Assembly: GCF_002287135.1 (NCBI RefSeq)
Contig: NZ_NESU01000005.1
Span: 45,794-109,793, forward strand
Direction of reading: 5' to 3'
Length of the DNA: 64,000 bases
From: Helicobacter sp. TUL
Lineage (GTDB): Bacteria; Campylobacterota; Campylobacteria; Campylobacterales; Helicobacteraceae
Shown piece after piece: positions 17,667 through 26,254 of the stretch (position 1 is the first letter of the stretch; each line of letters opens with the position of its first letter). The notes under the pieces are model-generated. The model searched no databases and was not told the DNA's origin. It was given only the letters and a program-made list of their open reading frames with translations. A program made the translations under genes and the position numbers.

Positions 17667-18673
17667 TGAATCCCTTCTTTTATATCATCGTGCCAATCTA
17701 TAATGTCCAAGCATATTTACACCAATGCTTAGATTCTCTTATCAATCAAACATACACACACTTTAAAGCAATTTTAATTAATGATGGTAGCACAGACTTA
17801 AGTGGGCAAATCGCACAAGAGTATTGTGATAAAGATTCACGCTTTGTGCTTATCACACAACAAAATGCAGGATTATCAATGGCAAGAAATGCTGGATTAG
17901 CATATATCAAAAATGACTTATTATCAATAAGGGGGGGGGATAATAGGTATATAGTTTTTGTAGATTCTGATGATTATATAGAGCTTGATGGATTGCAATG
18001 TCTTGCCACAATTATTTCTAGTAACCCATCTCTTGATACAATTATTTGCAATAGAGCATATCATGATACAACATTGCGCGATGCAATCTTTTTCCCAACA
18101 AGCGATGAAAATAAAACATTCAATTACGCAGATATCTTGCAGCAATATCCACATATTTGCGTATATTCGGTCTGGCTTTTTGTGTATCAATGTGATTTTT
18201 TATTTCATACAACACATATGTTTGAGCCATACATCTATCACGAGGATAATTTGTTTATTAGCTACCTCCTAACACTTACACAACGTGCATATATTGCAGA
18301 CACTCCGATATATCATTATCGTGTGTCAAGGCAAGGTTCCATTATGAATACAAAAACAAAAGTTAGATTCTGTGATGGAGTATATAGTTATTTTATACTC
18401 ACAAAACGATTTTATGAGCTTAGTCATGACGCACAACATGAAATACAGAGGGATTACCTATGGTATTGGGCTTCCTTTTTTCTCAAAGAAACACTACGAG
18501 GATTACAAAAATATGGCTACACAAAAGAATTACGATTTAATAAATCCGACTTAAAAACATTTTACCCATTTATGGATAAAAAATATAGATTCTGCTACCA
18601 CTTTCCTAGAATCTATGGATTTCCAAAGAAAGTGCGATTGTGGTTTATGCGATACTTTAGTGCCAAACAATAA
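17666..18673 (+). CDS. GT2 glycosyltransferase with phase-variable G tract
   Basis: 335-aa family 2 glycosyltransferase: FFYIIVPIYNVQAYLHQCLD at the N-terminus, LINDGSTD (about 38-45), and the metal-binding VFVDSDDYIE (about 98-107). Codons 89-91 are inside a run of nine G residues, so slipped-strand mispairing would switch the protein off by truncating it before the DxD motif; the frame here is open (ON). The C-terminal ~26 residues (FPRIYGFPKKVRLWFMRYFS) and the DxD region are nearly identical to the GT2 at the window's right end, while the middle differs. Probably modifies surface lipooligosaccharide. Confidence 0.9.
   Translation: MNPFFYIIVPIYNVQAYLHQCLDSLINQTYTHFKAILINDGSTDLSGQIAQEYCDKDSRFVLITQQNAGLSMARNAGLAYIKNDLLSIRGGDNRYIVFVDSDDYIELDGLQCLATIISSNPSLDTIICNRAYHDTTLRDAIFFPTSDENKTFNYADILQQYPHICVYSVWLFVYQCDFLFHTTHMFEPYIYHEDNLFISYLLTLTQRAYIADTPIYHYRVSRQGSIMNTKTKVRFCDGVYSYFILTKRFYELSHDAQHEIQRDYLWYWASFFLKETLRGLQKYGYTKELRFNKSDLKTFYPFMDKKYRFCYHFPRIYGFPKKVRLWFMRYFSAKQ
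17931..17939 (+). repeat. Homopolymeric G9 tract (contingency locus)
   Basis: Nine consecutive G between AATAA and ATAATAGG inside the GT2 coding frame, just upstream of the DxD codons. It is by far the longest G or C run noticed in the window (others reach six). Such tracts are the standard phase-variation device of Helicobacter and Campylobacter surface-sugar genes. Confidence 0.9.
17944..17998 (+). repeat. 5' part of inverted repeat shared with the right-end GT2
   Basis: 55 bp (encoding RYIVFVDSDDYIELDGLQ) that recur with one mismatch on the minus strand at 63946-64000. The match probably continues past the window end. It starts 4 bp after the G tract. Confidence 0.9.
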
Positions 18674-18766
18674 TCCTAAGAGCACTTCTAAAATCCATAA
18701 GGATTTCTTTGCTACAATCCACACAAAGCCAAACATTGTCTAAAGTGGTTTTTGTGTTGGATCTTT
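18594..18766 (+). repeat. Inverted repeat, left copy (GT2 3' end and downstream)
   Basis: About 173 bp, roughly 96% identical (six mismatches counted) to the reverse complement of 63163-63335. It covers the last 27 codons of this GT2 plus ~90 bp of non-coding sequence. That flank includes a small AAATCC-ATAA-GGATTT hairpin that may terminate transcription. Confidence 0.92.
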
Positions 18767-18936
18767 TAATACAAAATAGGATTAGAAGGTTTGTCGCAAC
18801 ACAATTATAACTCTTATATGACAAATCTCATAGTGCATATGTAATGCCAAATATGAATAGGAATTGTACTTGTGTTATGACACAGATTGGCTGCAAACAA
18901 AGAGAATGTTATGAGCTTTTGCTTGTAGATAGATTG

Positions 18937-19716
18937 TTATAATATTCCATAAAGCTGATCATACAAAAGTTTTGCTGCCATTAAAAAAGAAACTACGACA
19001 ACAAGGGGTTTTATGATATAAATCCCATAGCGGATTGCCATTTTAGATCCAAGATTTGCTCCAATGAATTGTCCCAAAGCCATGAGAAGTCCAACGCCCC
19101 AAAGCATATGCCCACCAATTGCAAAAAAGATCAACGACGCGAGATTTGTAGAGAAATTATAAAGTTTTGCTTCACCCAAGCTTTGCGTAATTCCAAAACC
19201 ACCAATCACAATCAATGCAAGCATAAAAAATGATCCTGTCCCAGGTCCGAAAAATCCATCATAAAAACCAACAGCAGCGATTGTGAGACTTAAATATACA
19301 GGATTAAATTTTTTTGTTTGTTTTGCTTCTTTAATGCTTGGCGAAAATAAAAAATATAATCCAAAGATGAGAATCAAAAAAGGTAGGATTTTTGAGAGAA
19401 AATCTGCCTGAAGAAATTGCACAGCCGTTGTGCCTATTGCTGCAAAACAGAAAGCAGTAGCTGCAAAAGGAATTTTAGATTTTATATTAATATATCCCTT
19501 TTTGTAAAACTGCAAAGTTGCCGAAAAACTCCCAAAAGAGCTTTGAAGTTTGTTTGTTGCTAAGGCTTGCAAGGGTGATATTCCAGCAAGTAAAAGTGCT
19601 GGGATTGTAATCATGCCACCACCTCCTGCAATCGAGTCGACAAAACCCGCCACAAAAGCCGCAAAAAATAGTAACAAAAGCATGTATATATCAAGGTTTG
19701 CGATGAATTCTTGCAT
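18937..19716 (-). CDS. TSUP family (TauE/SafE, YfcA-like) permease
   Basis: 259-aa inner-membrane protein of eight or so helices. It has the family's glycine-rich N-terminal repeat FVDSIAGGGGMITIPALLLA and the paired second-half motif AAVGFYDGFFGPGTGSFFML. Members export or import sulfite, organosulfonates or related small anions. The substrate here is unknown, and there are no sulfur genes next to it. It is transcribed alone, away from exbB. Confidence 0.88.
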   Translation of the reverse strand: MQEFIANLDIYMLLLLFFAAFVAGFVDSIAGGGGMITIPALLLAGISPLQALATNKLQSSFGSFSATLQFYKKGYINIKSKIPFAATAFCFAAIGTTAVQFLQADFLSKILPFLILIFGLYFLFSPSIKEAKQTKKFNPVYLSLTIAAVGFYDGFFGPGTGSFFMLALIVIGGFGITQSLGEAKLYNFSTNLASLIFFAIGGHMLWGVGLLMALGQFIGANLGSKMAIRYGIYIIKPLVVVVSFLMAAKLLYDQLYGIL

Positions 19717-19924
19717 ATAAATTCCTATAATAAAAAGCGTAATTATAGTGCAAAAATCAAAAAAGTATAAAATTTGTGCCTCTTGGCAATGAGTGATATA
19801 TAGAGATACAATAGATTGTTAGAGATATTGCACGAAAATCTTGCCCATAGCTAAAGCACCTTGAGATTTAATAACAAAGCTCCCACAGCCCTTGCACACG
19901 GATTAGGGATTACTAAACTTATTT

Positions 19925-19939
19925 TAAGAATTATTCTTA
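19925..19939 (+). promoter_or_regulatory. Fur-box-like palindrome before exbB-exbD-tonB
   Basis: TAAGAATTATTCTTA is a perfect 15-bp palindrome around one central base. It differs from the H. pylori Fur consensus TAATAATNATTATTA at only one symmetric position. It lies 76 bp upstream of exbB, as expected for iron-repressed TonB energising genes. Confidence 0.7.
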
Positions 19940-20000
19940 TAAAATTCCGCCTAATTCGTAGGGATTATGGAAGTCATTATCATAAGGAGTGTGTAAGGCT

Positions 20001-20459
20001 ATGGAGCTACTCAAGGAATACATCGATCATATTATCTTTGCTATTTTGGGGCTTATGAGCTTTTTAGTTGTGTGGTTGAGTATTGAGCGCACTCTATTTT
20101 ATGCCAAACTCAAAATCGAGCATTACGCGACAAAAGAAGAGCTAGAAGAAGCATTGAGTAAAAATCTTACAGCGCTCTATATTATCTATTCCAATGCCCC
20201 TTATATCGGACTTTTGGGCACGGTTGTGGGGATTATGATTACCTTTTATGATATGGGTGTGAGTGGTGGGCTTGATGCCAAAAGTATTATGATAGGGCTT
20301 TCTACTGCGCTTAAAGCGACTGCATTAGGGCTTTTGGTTGCTATTCCTACGCTTATTATTTATAATGTTTTTTTGCGTAAGGTTGATGTGTATCTCAATA
20401 GATTCCAAGTTTTTTGCACAAAAACCAAGCATACGCATAATGGAGATAATGCGCAATGA
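20001..20459 (+). CDS. exbB: ExbB-type biopolymer transport protein (MotA/TolQ/ExbB family)
   Basis: Inner-membrane proton-channel subunit that, with ExbD, energises TonB. 152 aa, the short three-helix form found in Helicobacter. The late helices carry [20 protein letters not shown] and [20 protein letters not shown], the conserved ExbB core. I prefer ATG 20001 ([15 protein letters not shown]); AAGGAG lies 11 bp before it, whereas the GTG at 19989 sits within that ribosome site. It overlaps exbD by 4 bp. Confidence 0.94.
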   Translation: MELLKEYIDHIIFAILGLMSFLVVWLSIERTLFYAKLKIEHYATKEELEEALSKNLTALYIIYSNAPYIGLLGTVVGIMITFYDMGVSGGLDAKSIMIGLSTALKATALGLLVAIPTLIIYNVFLRKVDVYLNRFQVFCTKTKHTHNGDNAQ

Positions 20460-20839
20460 GGCTTCCTAAAAAAGATGGCTTAAATGTGATTCCGCTTATT
20501 GATGTGATGCTTGTATTGCTCGCAATTGTGCTAAGCGTTTCGACTTTTATCGCACAAGGGCAAATCAAAGTGGAATTGCCAAACTCCAATCAACAATCAA
20601 TGCCAAGCGATGCGCCCACAAGTTTGCTTAGTATCGATAAAGAAGGGAATATCTTTTTTGAAAATATGCCCGTGGATATACCCACGCTTAGGGATAAGAT
20701 TTTTGCGCTAGATTCCAAGGTCTTATTAAAGCTTGAAATTGATAAGGATTCTAAGTTTGATATATTTGTGCAAGTTGCAGATATACTAAAGGAGAAAGGA
20801 CATGAAAATGTTAGTATTGCCACATCACAACAACGATAA
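20456..20839 (+). CDS. exbD: ExbD-type biopolymer transport protein
   Basis: 127-aa partner of ExbB. One N-terminal membrane helix contains the essential aspartate ([21 protein letters not shown]16), followed by a periplasmic domain with the typical [18 protein letters not shown] segment. Translation is coupled to exbB through ATGA. The 3' end overlaps tonB by 38 bp, an unusually long overlap. Confidence 0.95.
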   Translation: MRLPKKDGLNVIPLIDVMLVLLAIVLSVSTFIAQGQIKVELPNSNQQSMPSDAPTSLLSIDKEGNIFFENMPVDIPTLRDKIFALDSKVLLKLEIDKDSKFDIFVQVADILKEKGHENVSIATSQQR

Positions 20840-21470
20840 GATTCTCACTCCAAGTAAGATAGGCTTTTTTGCGTCCTTGTTGTTGCATGTACTGTTTGTG
20901 TATCTAATCCTTGAAAAATTCCAGCCTACACAAGTTGCCCAAAATGGTATCGATACTATCACACTCGCGCTTGCTACGATACAAACTCCTAGCCAACAAG
21001 ATACCCAACCAAAGCCTACCCCAAAACCAAGCAAGATTCAAAAAAAGCAACAACCAAAACCTTTGGCACAAAAAGCCCATAATCCAGTGCCCCAAGAAGT
21101 TGTGGAGCAGACTTCAGAATCTATAAATGCTAAACAAGCCAATGAGCAAAATTCCGGCGACGTTGTGCAGCGCACTGCTAAAAATAACGGAGAATATAAT
21201 GAGTTGTATGACAAGATTCAAAGTGCGATCACCCAAAAACAAGAACACCCATTTATGCTACGCAAACGCGGTATTGAGGGCAAAGTAACGGTGGAATTTG
21301 ATGTTTATACAGATGGTAAAGTGGATAACATCAATGTGGTGCAACCCTCACAATATGAAGCATTTAATGAAAATTCAATTAAAGCTATCAAAGATGCCTC
21401 AAAGAATTTCCCACGATTACAACACAATCAAAAATTTGTTGTAGTGCTTGAATACAACCTCGCTACATAA
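20802..21470 (+). CDS. tonB: TonB energy transducer
   Basis: 222 aa: an N-terminal signal anchor (IGFFASLLLHVLFVYLILEK, including the conserved Ser/His face), a Pro/Lys/Gln-rich periplasmic linker (about 60-110, QPKPTPKPSKIQKKQQPKPL), and the globular C-terminal domain (LRKRGIEGKVTVEFDVYTDG ... PSQYEAFNENSIKAI). It transmits energy to outer-membrane receptors such as the one encoded at 48.9-51.0 kb. The start lies inside exbD behind AAAGGAGAAAGGAC. Confidence 0.95.
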   Translation: MKMLVLPHHNNDKILTPSKIGFFASLLLHVLFVYLILEKFQPTQVAQNGIDTITLALATIQTPSQQDTQPKPTPKPSKIQKKQQPKPLAQKAHNPVPQEVVEQTSESINAKQANEQNSGDVVQRTAKNNGEYNELYDKIQSAITQKQEHPFMLRKRGIEGKVTVEFDVYTDGKVDNINVVQPSQYEAFNENSIKAIKDASKNFPRLQHNQKFVVVLEYNLAT

Positions 21471-21603
21471 AGCTTATTGATAGAAATCCTAAATTTTAGA
21501 GACAAGGCGTTGTGTATTTGTAGATTCTGCCTTGCTCTCTTTTGTTTGTTTTTAGAATTTTAATTCTTAGCTTTTTATCTTTTGTTTATTCTTAACTCTT
21601 TTG

Positions 21604-23685
21604 CTAACTCTCGCCCATCATACGCTTAATAAGCTTTAGGGCTTTGACACTTCTTTCATTTTTGTATAGCATATTTGTCATTTCTTCAAAAACTTCCTGC
21701 GCATTAATAGGATCTTGCGTTGGGGTGAGTTTTGTATATTCACCATTGCTTTGAAGCTCGTGGGCTTGGAGATTATCTTTTAGTTGGATAGTGATGATCT
21801 CAAGCAATTTATGCGCAATTTTTTCATTAATAGCAGGCGTGAGAATCTCTATCCTGCGTTCAAGGTTACGCGGCATAATGTCTGCTGAAGCAAAATAAAT
21901 AGGCGTTGGCGCATTTTTGAAATAATAGATTCTAGCGTGTTCTAGGTATTTACCCACAATAGAAATGACACGGATATTCTCGCTCACGCCTTTTACCTTA
22001 GGTCTTAGGCAACATATCCCACGCACGATAAGATCAATTTTTACCCCTGCTTGTGAGGCTCTATAAAGTTCTCGGATAATATCCACATCAACAAAGGCAT
22101 TAGCTTTCATTATGATTCGCCCTTGTTCGCCATTTTGGCGTTCATTATCAATGAGACGAAGCAATTCGGTTTTTATTTGTGTAGGAGCTATTTTTAGTTT
22201 GCTAAGCTCGGTTTTGTAAGCATTGCCTGTGGAGAGTGCATGGAAAAGCTTTAGAGCATCGTTGGCGATGTCTGTATTACTTGTGAGCAAAGAAAGGTCG
22301 GTATAGATTTTGGCAGTCCCTGGATTGTAGTTACCTGTGCTAAGATGGACATATTCTTTAAGGGCGTTATTGACACGCTTTATGACAAGCGCGATTTTTG
22401 CATGGACTTTTAATCCTGGAATCCCATAAATCACATGCGCCCCCGCAGATTCTAGACTTTTAGCCCAATGGAGATTGTTTTCTTCATCAAAACGTGCTTT
22501 AAGTTCGACAAGCGCAGTGACTTGCTTGTTGTTTTCGGCTGCCTCGATGAGAGCCTGCACAATGGGTGAATTTTTGCCCACGCGATAGAGTGTCATACGA
22601 ATACTCACAACATCAGGATCTTTTGCTGCGCTTTGAATAAAATTCACCACAGAATCAAAACTCTCATACGGGTGAAATAAGAGTGTGTCGTTATTGTTTA
22701 GCGTGGTAAAAATATCGGTGCTGCTTTCTAGTGGTGGTAAAATCTTTGGATTTATTGGTGGTAGTGTGAGGTGGGCAAAATCCTTACTTACCACGATTTG
22801 CCACAAACCACTAAGATTGAGTAAATATGTTGTTTTATACACATAAATATCTTGTGAATCCACCTTAATATTGGCATTAACAAATGTTATCAAATCCGCA
22901 TCATTATCGCCAATCTCTAAACGCACGATTTCACCCTTTCGGCGCGTTTTAATCCCCTCACTCATAATTTGGAAAAAGTCATCAGCTTCCTCCTCCTCGA
23001 TTTCCATATCCGCATTTCGTGTTATCCTAAAAGGTGTATAGCTAAGAATCTTGTAATCATTAAAAAATTCTTGTGCAAATTCACCGACTATATCCTCCAC
23101 AGGCACAAATACGCCGCTTTGGATTTCAAAAAATCGTGGCAAAATGCGAGGAATTCGGATAATGCCATAACGCAACGCATCATCTTGGGATTTAAATTTG
23201 AGCGCTATAGCAAATGAGAGGTTATTAAGGTGTGGGAATGGATGCGTAGAATCCACAAGCACAGGGACAATAACTGGATAAAGTTGGGTGAGAAAATATT
23301 CTTTTAGGAGTTTTTTCTCTTGCGCGCTTAAATCTTTGACTTGTTTAATGTGAAGATTTTCTTTGCTTAGCGCATCTTTTATGGTATGAAATATTTTCTC
23401 TAGCGTGTCTTGCTCTGCATGGAGGTATTCTCGTATGCTTGTTAGTTGTTGTAAGGGAGTGAGTTTATCAGCCGCTGTTTCGGTAATGCCACTTGCATAT
23501 AGGCGCTTTAATCCAGCCACGCGTATCATATAAAATTCATCAAGATTTGTGCCATAAATTGCTACAAATTTGAGTTGCTCCAAAAGTGGCATACGCGGAT
23601 TTGTTGCTTCATTGAGCACACGCGTATTAAAGCGAAGCCACGATAATTCGCGGTTAAAATACATTTTGCTATCTTGAATTGTCAT
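21604..23685 (-). CDS. ppk: Polyphosphate kinase 1
   Basis: Reversibly polymerises the gamma-phosphate of ATP into polyphosphate. 693 aa, the normal Ppk1 size. It begins with YFNRELSWLRFNTRVLNEA, the Ppk N-domain signature. The two phospholipase-D-like catalytic histidines are visible in GLKVHAKIALV (autophosphorylated) and LEHARIYYF. The ATG follows AAGGAGGGTAAG, and a TACAAT -10 (GGCTACAAT) lies 25-30 bp upstream on the same strand. Monocistronic. Confidence 0.97.
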   Translation of the reverse strand: MTIQDSKMYFNRELSWLRFNTRVLNEATNPRMPLLEQLKFVAIYGTNLDEFYMIRVAGLKRLYASGITETAADKLTPLQQLTSIREYLHAEQDTLEKIFHTIKDALSKENLHIKQVKDLSAQEKKLLKEYFLTQLYPVIVPVLVDSTHPFPHLNNLSFAIALKFKSQDDALRYGIIRIPRILPRFFEIQSGVFVPVEDIVGEFAQEFFNDYKILSYTPFRITRNADMEIEEEEADDFFQIMSEGIKTRRKGEIVRLEIGDNDADLITFVNANIKVDSQDIYVYKTTYLLNLSGLWQIVVSKDFAHLTLPPINPKILPPLESSTDIFTTLNNNDTLLFHPYESFDSVVNFIQSAAKDPDVVSIRMTLYRVGKNSPIVQALIEAAENNKQVTALVELKARFDEENNLHWAKSLESAGAHVIYGIPGLKVHAKIALVIKRVNNALKEYVHLSTGNYNPGTAKIYTDLSLLTSNTDIANDALKLFHALSTGNAYKTELSKLKIAPTQIKTELLRLIDNERQNGEQGRIIMKANAFVDVDIIRELYRASQAGVKIDLIVRGICCLRPKVKGVSENIRVISIVGKYLEHARIYYFKNAPTPIYFASADIMPRNLERRIEILTPAINEKIAHKLLEIITIQLKDNLQAHELQSNGEYTKLTPTQDPINAQEVFEEMTNMLYKNERSVKALKLIKRMMGES

Positions 23686-23854
23686 CTTACCCTCCTTGCT
23701 TTTGTCTTTATTGTAGCCAAATTTCTATACAATCTCACTCAATTACTAGGTATTCTTAAGGGATATGTTGCTTTTTATTACTTTTGTGCTATTATTGCGA
23801 ACTTTCACCACAAATTTCATCGGTGAAGATCTTAGGTTTAGAGGAGTTTATGTT

Positions 23855-24364
23855 ATGAAAAAGTTATTTTTAGCATTAGGTTTAAGTGCTAGTTTGGCTT
23901 CTGCAGTGGAAATTGCAAGTTTTGAGATAAGCCCAGAAATTGGTGTTAGTGCTGGAAAAGTTGTGTCTAGCAAATGGGATAATTACACACCAATGAATTA
24001 TGGTGCATACGCGCGTGTATGGCTTGGTGCATTTGGTTGGGTAGTGGCTCCTCAAGTGAAATGGGATTCCTATGAGAAAGCAAATGGGAATAGTGCTTAC
24101 ACCAATACACAGATAGGGGCTTCACTTGGTCATAATTTTGGTTTAGTTGTATTACGTCTTACGCCTTATATTGGGATAAATCAATCAACATTTAGCAAAA
24201 TCTTTAGCGATACGACATCATATAATGTGGGTATCAAACTAAAACCAGCACTTATCCCTCTTGCAGTGAGCCTTCAATACACATACCAAAATCCAGATAT
24301 TGTTGGCACAAACACAAGTTTTGCAATGCATAATGTGCAAGTTTTGTTAGGTTTGCATTTTTAA
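23855..24364 (+). CDS. Small outer-membrane beta-barrel protein, unknown function
   Basis: 169 residues with a clear signal peptide (MKKLFLALGLSASLASAVEI). The rest consists of amphipathic strands rich in aromatic residues, ending in the outer-membrane signature VQVLLGLHF with a terminal Phe. This is the size of an 8-stranded barrel. ATG 23855 follows GAGGAGTTTATGTT. A longer in-frame ORF upstream begins in promoter sequence and is not used. Helicobacter genomes carry many such porin-like proteins; no specific family is recognised. Confidence 0.78.
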   Translation: MKKLFLALGLSASLASAVEIASFEISPEIGVSAGKVVSSKWDNYTPMNYGAYARVWLGAFGWVVAPQVKWDSYEKANGNSAYTNTQIGASLGHNFGLVVLRLTPYIGINQSTFSKIFSDTTSYNVGIKLKPALIPLAVSLQYTYQNPDIVGTNTSFAMHNVQVLLGLHF

Positions 24365-24406
24365 GGTCGCTTTGTTACAATGCCTCCAAAAATTTTGGGG
24401 GCATGT

Positions 24407-26254
24407 ATGCAAAATTTTCACGACACACACGAACTTATCAAATATCTACAGGCACACGATGCATTGCGTATCATCGATACACCCTTGGATATTTATTTAG
24501 AAATTCCACATCTTGCGTATTTAGAAGTTAAAAAATCAGATTCTAAAGCCCTCCTTTTTACACATCCAGTCGATAAAAAAGCAAATAAGACGTTTGATAT
24601 TCCTGTGCTAATGAATGTTTTTGGATCTCATAGATTGCTTACTCTTCTTATCCAAAAAGATCCAAATGCCATAGCCAAAAATATCGCTGCGTTATTGAAA
24701 TTTACTCCGCCAAAGGGTGCTATGCAAATTTTGCAAAAAGCCAAAGAACTTTTTGCATTGCGTCATGTCTTTCCCAAAAAAACATCACGCACACCGCCAT
24801 TTCAAGAGAGAATCCAACAAGAGATTAATCTCTATGAGTTGCCAATCCTCACGACTTGGGAACACGATGGCGGACCATTTATTACTATGGGGCAGGTTTA
24901 TACCCAAAGCCTTGATGGCAAGAAAAAAAACCTCGGTATGTATCGCTTGCAAATTTATGACAAAAATCATCTTGGATTGCATTGGCAGATTCATAAAGAT
25001 TCGCATCATTTTTTTCACGAATACAAAAAGGCTGGACAAAAAATGCCTGTTAGCATTGCATTGGGTGGTGATCCGCTATATATTTGGTGTGGTCAAGCAC
25101 CGCTACCTATGGGTATGTATGAGCTTATGCTTTATGGATTTATACGAGGCAAAAAACCAAAGGTGGGTAAATGTCTAACAAATGATTTATATGTGCCTTG
25201 TGATGTAGATATTGTGATTGAGGGTTGGGTGGATACTAATATTATGCGTGATGAGGGACCATTTGGTGATCATACGGGTTTTTATACACCTATAGAATCT
25301 TATCCTGTGCTTGAAGTAAGTGCTATTACGATGAAAAAAAATCCTATTTTCCCAGCCACGGTTGTTGGCAAACCGCCACTTGAAGATAAATATATGGGGT
25401 ATCTTACAGAGCGCATTTTCTTGCCATTGTTGCAGATGACTACGCATGGCTTAGAGGATTATCATATGCCTGAAAATGGCGTGTTTCATAATCTCATATT
25501 TGCCAAACTTGCACCGCAGTATCCAGCTCACGCTATGCAGCTTATGCACGCTTTTTGGGGTGTGGGACAAATGAGTTTTGTTAAACATGCTATTTTTGTT
25601 GATGAAAATGCCCCAGATTTGCAAGATTATGAGGCATTTGGAGAGTATGTGTTAAATCGTTTTAGCACAGATTGTATGCTTATTAGTGAGGGGGTTTGTG
25701 ATGCACTTGATCACTCAAGCCCAAATTTTGCTAGAGGTGGCAAGCTCGGCGTGCAGGCTATGGGAGAAGAAATAGATTCTAAGATTGTGTTTATGCAAGA
25801 TGTGCCTTTGTGCCATAAGATTCAAGATCTTTTCCCATTTGTAGAGGGGATTAAGCAGTATTTTCCACACACATATAATCCGCTTTGTATATGGAGTGTG
25901 CAAAAACAATCTAGTAGCTTCAAGACACTTATTAGCGCTACTGCTTTGGGAACACTTGCACAAAATGTGCGTATAGTCTTTTTGGTAGATTGCCGCAAAA
26001 ATAACCTCTCAAATCCTTATATGCTCGTGTGGAGAATCACAAACAATATCGATGCAAAACGCGATATTTGGGTGCAAGAAGGCGTGGTATTTATCGATGC
26101 TACCGACAAAAATGCGCTAGATGGGTATCATAGGGATTGGCCAAAAGAAACTGATTGCAACAAGGAAGTCATACAAGGTTTGCAAGACAAAGGCTTGTTA
26201 GAGGGCGTGGATCTTGCGTTTTTGCGACATTATCAAATCTGTGGTGAATGCTAG
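24407..26254 (+). CDS. UbiD family decarboxylase (menaquinone pathway type)
   Basis: 615-aa prenylated-FMN-dependent decarboxylase of the UbiD family. It shows the cofactor and metal region (GMYRLQIYDKNHLGLHWQIH, RDEGPFGDHTGFYTP with the acid/base Glu and Asp). Epsilonproteobacteria make menaquinone by the futalosine route, in which a UbiD-like enzyme removes a carboxyl group, so that is the probable role. A TACAAT -10 (24376-24381) overlaps the first in-frame ATG at 24380, so translation must start later, at ATG 24407. It is convergent with, and overlaps by 4 bp, the next gene. Confidence 0.88.
   Translation: MQNFHDTHELIKYLQAHDALRIIDTPLDIYLEIPHLAYLEVKKSDSKALLFTHPVDKKANKTFDIPVLMNVFGSHRLLTLLIQKDPNAIAKNIAALLKFTPPKGAMQILQKAKELFALRHVFPKKTSRTPPFQERIQQEINLYELPILTTWEHDGGPFITMGQVYTQSLDGKKKNLGMYRLQIYDKNHLGLHWQIHKDSHHFFHEYKKAGQKMPVSIALGGDPLYIWCGQAPLPMGMYELMLYGFIRGKKPKVGKCLTNDLYVPCDVDIVIEGWVDTNIMRDEGPFGDHTGFYTPIESYPVLEVSAITMKKNPIFPATVVGKPPLEDKYMGYLTERIFLPLLQMTTHGLEDYHMPENGVFHNLIFAKLAPQYPAHAMQLMHAFWGVGQMSFVKHAIFVDENAPDLQDYEAFGEYVLNRFSTDCMLISEGVCDALDHSSPNFARGGKLGVQAMGEEIDSKIVFMQDVPLCHKIQDLFPFVEGIKQYFPHTYNPLCIWSVQKQSSSFKTLISATALGTLAQNVRIVFLVDCRKNNLSNPYMLVWRITNNIDAKRDIWVQEGVVFIDATDKNALDGYHRDWPKETDCNKEVIQGLQDKGLLEGVDLAFLRHYQICGEC

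Noticed and set aside
23765..23854. Earlier start for the small outer-membrane protein
   Set aside because: The extra 30 residues hide a textbook signal peptide, and the ATG at 23855 has its own GAGGAG ribosome site.
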